A stretch of DNA of 64,000 nt from Henningerozyma blattae CBS 6284 (taxonomy: Eukaryota > Ascomycota > Saccharomycetes > Saccharomycetales > Saccharomycetaceae), in assembly GCF_000315915.1 (NCBI RefSeq), contig NC_020188.1, forward strand, positions 203,501-267,500. Reading direction: 5' to 3'. A program made the position numbers and the translations under genes. The notes beneath the pieces are model-generated. The model saw nothing but the letters and a program-made list of their open reading frames with translations. It searched no databases and was not told where the DNA came from. Below, one piece after another: positions 62,213-64,000 of the stretch (positions within the stretch are counted from its first letter, which is position 1; each line of letters opens with the position of its first letter).

Positions 62213-62762
62213 GTTTTATGAATTATTCTACAAATAGCAACATGAACATATATATGTACAGATACTCAGATTTGTTACCCGAATATTATTTAGACATTCT
62301 ATACACATTCTATACGTTGAAACGAAATCTTTACTAAAATAAAACGATTAACTGATGTACGTCAAAATCACCACCTAGCTCGTTATTTTCTGTGGGTGTC
62401 TTAAAGGTGCTTACAGGTAACGCCTACTAACCGGATGATTAACAGAAAAATGACTACAGCACATTTCAATATTATTTGAAGAGACAAATTTAAAAATCTT
62501 TTAAAATTAGACAATTTTATGTATATTTTAATTTAAATACATGTGTGAGAAACTTACTTAGAGTTATTCATATTTATAGAGTTTTTTTTAATTATACTTA
62601 TAAGTTATTTTTGTAATGTTATTTATTTTTTTTATGACACTTCTTTTTTATTTTCATATTCGTAAGATCTTTTCGATCTATGCATTAAATGAAACAAAAT
62701 TAAATTTCATACTTCATATATTGAAAAAAGACCAAATATACAAGAATCCAAACATATTAAAT
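62213..62762. other. Intergenic, MPD1 promoter
   Basis: AT-rich spacer. An in-frame ATG at 62616 lies upstream of the preferred MPD1 start, but the added 49 residues do not look like the family. No UPR element recognised. Confidence 0.55.
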
Positions 62763-63802
62763 ATGGCAATGAAAAAATTTAACCTCATATTTACTATTTC
62801 ATGGGCATTATTCAATTCTTTGTTAATATATGGACAAAATTTCTATGATTCCAATCCAAATATCATTGAGTTAAATTCAAGAACTTTTGATAGAGTTATT
62901 CATCACACTAACTACACTACTTTGGTGGAATTTTATGCACCATGGTGTGGATATTGTCAAAAATTAAAACCAATATTGGAAAAAACAGCTAAACAATTAA
63001 ATGGTATAGTTCAAATTGCTGCAATAAATTGTGATCTTGATATGAATAAACAATTATGTGGCCAAGAATCAATTGAAGGTTTCCCTACTTTAAAAGTCTT
63101 TAGACCTCCTAAAATTAATTTTAATGTGAAACCTGAGGATAGGGTTGACTTTAAAACTCATGCCAGTGAAGTCTATATTGGCGAACGAAAAGTTTCACCA
63201 ATGATTGATTTTATGATATCAAGAATCAAATCTTACGTAAAAAGAGTTCAAAACATTAAAAATTTAAGAAACTTAATTTGCAAGAAAGATAAAGAACAAG
63301 AATTGAAAGTTGTTTATTTTTCTAAAAATGAAAAAGTTTCAAGTGTATTTAAAACTCTGGCAATTGACTTTTTAGGAAAAGTAAAATTTTACCATATTAC
63401 AAATGGAGTTTTTAAAGGTTTTGAAAATGATGAAGTTGAGATTAATAAATCAATGAAAACATACCCAAACATTACTAAATTTCTGCTTGAATTAGAAAAA
63501 GATCAAAAAGATAAAAACAATTCCAAAAACAATCGCCTGGTATTCTTCAAAGCTCAAGAAGATAAATATTTAGAATACTCGGGTGAAAATTTTAATAAAA
63601 TTGATATTGAAAGCTTTATTATGAAAGAATTTAATATAACACCAACAGAAGGTCCGCTAAGTAAAAAGGTGAGTATATAAATAAAATCACTGGCAGGGGA
63701 TCAAATTTTAAGAAATCTAAAAAAAACTCAAAATCTTCTAATTCAAAGAATAAGAAAAATAATAAGCAAGGTAATGCAAAATCACTATATGATGAATTAT
63801 AA
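62763..63802 (+). CDS. MPD1: MPD1, ER protein disulfide isomerase-like protein (3' frameshift)
   Basis: ER-lumen PDI-family protein. The start at 62763 gives a clean signal peptide (MAMKKFNLIFTISWALFNSLL, cleavage before QNFYDS). The thioredoxin domain has the active site Cys62-Gly-Tyr-Cys65 in YAPWCGYC (CGHC in S. cerevisiae as I recall it). It is followed by FPTLKVFRPPKI and the Mpd1-specific C-terminal region. The frame stops at 63680 just after EGPLSKK. In the next frame, and only there, the S. cerevisiae-like continuation GEYINKITGRG runs on through a Lys/Asn/Ser tail to AKSLYDEL at 63802. One extra A in the run at 63663-63667 would join them. The coordinates cover both parts. S. cerevisiae: YOR288C, 318 residues ending HDEL. 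Confidence 0.92.
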
Positions 63803-64000
63803 AAAGGTCAATTAATATTTTCCATTACGTAACACCATTGCAATGCATAATCATAGAATTTAACGATACATCCCTTTGCTGGCTTTTTGTTAAGCACAAG
63901 TTTCAGTTTTTTTGTAAGCCACTAAGGCCAAATATTTATCTTGAAATATTTATAGAGTAAAACAATTTTCACCCTGCATTTCAGTATAAATTTTATAGTA
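63803..64000. other. Window end, 3' of MPD1
   Basis: AT-rich; no further gene begins in the last 198 bases that I can support. Confidence 0.5.

Noticed and set aside
62616..62762. Upstream ATG for MPD1
   Set aside because: It would bury the clear signal peptide behind 49 residues unlike the family.
63669..63696. Short intron (GTGAGT ... CAG) joining the MPD1 frames
   Set aside because: It is only 28 nt long, with no branch site and a non-yeast donor. A one-base indel is simpler.

Overview
The window is nuclear DNA of a budding yeast of the family Saccharomycetaceae. It is strongly AT-rich (about two-thirds A+T by eye). Genes are mostly intronless and separated by 0.2-2 kb. The one clear spliceosomal intron, in RPS10, has a yeast-type GTATGT donor and TACTAAC branch site. 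Almost every gene has a recognisable Saccharomyces cerevisiae counterpart. These fall into two S. cerevisiae blocks that are sister regions of the yeast whole-genome duplication: YMR226-YMR240 (chromosome XIII) and YOR288-YOR306 (chromosome XV). Here the two sets are interleaved on one chromosome. Several ancestral neighbours are absent (BUD7/BCH1, TAF9, DFG5, RNT1, PEP5, MTF1, MUM3, RRG7). I infer a post-duplication species that sorted its duplicates independently of S. cerevisiae, most like the Vanderwaltozyma/Tetrapisispora lineage. S. cerevisiae names, positions and comparison sequences are from memory; no database was searched.

Layout. 1-9.1 kb: an MCH5-like transporter, a small coiled-coil protein (possibly BIL1), the splicing factor CUS1, and the ISWI remodeller ISW2. 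9.8-14.3 kb: a 1504-residue ankyrin/RCC1/BTB protein with no S. cerevisiae counterpart that I can recall. 14.8-16.2 kb: CPA1 with its arginine attenuator peptide uORF. 17.5-27 kb: RAX1, tRNA-Ser(AGA), MBF1, RNA1 (RanGAP), TIM18, RNH1 and tRNA-Ile(AAT), with a 2 kb gene-poor stretch around the second tRNA. 27-37 kb: the MUN/C2 protein YOR296W, a SWIB protein (UAF30/TRI1), RRS1, FUS2 and intron-containing RPS10. 38-49.5 kb: the Mpv17-family protein YOR292C, the P5-ATPase YPK9 and the rRNA-processing factor RRP5. 49.8-64 kb: an 867-residue orphan membrane protein, TAF7, SNF2, the SDR enzyme YMR226C and MPD1.

The genes are unrelated housekeeping functions held together by ancestral synteny, not a pathway cluster. 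Themes recur by chance: chromatin and transcription (ISW2, SNF2, TAF7, MBF1, SWIB), ribosome synthesis (RRS1, RRP5, RPS10) and mating (FUS2).

Points that a plain ORF scan misses: the CPA1 uORF; the two-exon RPS10 gene; A-run frameshifts that split TAF7 near its 5' end and MPD1 near its 3' end (the latter hides an ER-retention-like YDEL tail); true ATG starts for MCH5 and RRP5 downstream of the open frame's first codon; a second in-frame ATG in RNH1 that suggests mitochondrial and nuclear forms; an RRP5 that seems to lack two S1 modules; and plausible regulatory sites (Gcn4, Ste12, PAC/RRPE, CACGTG).
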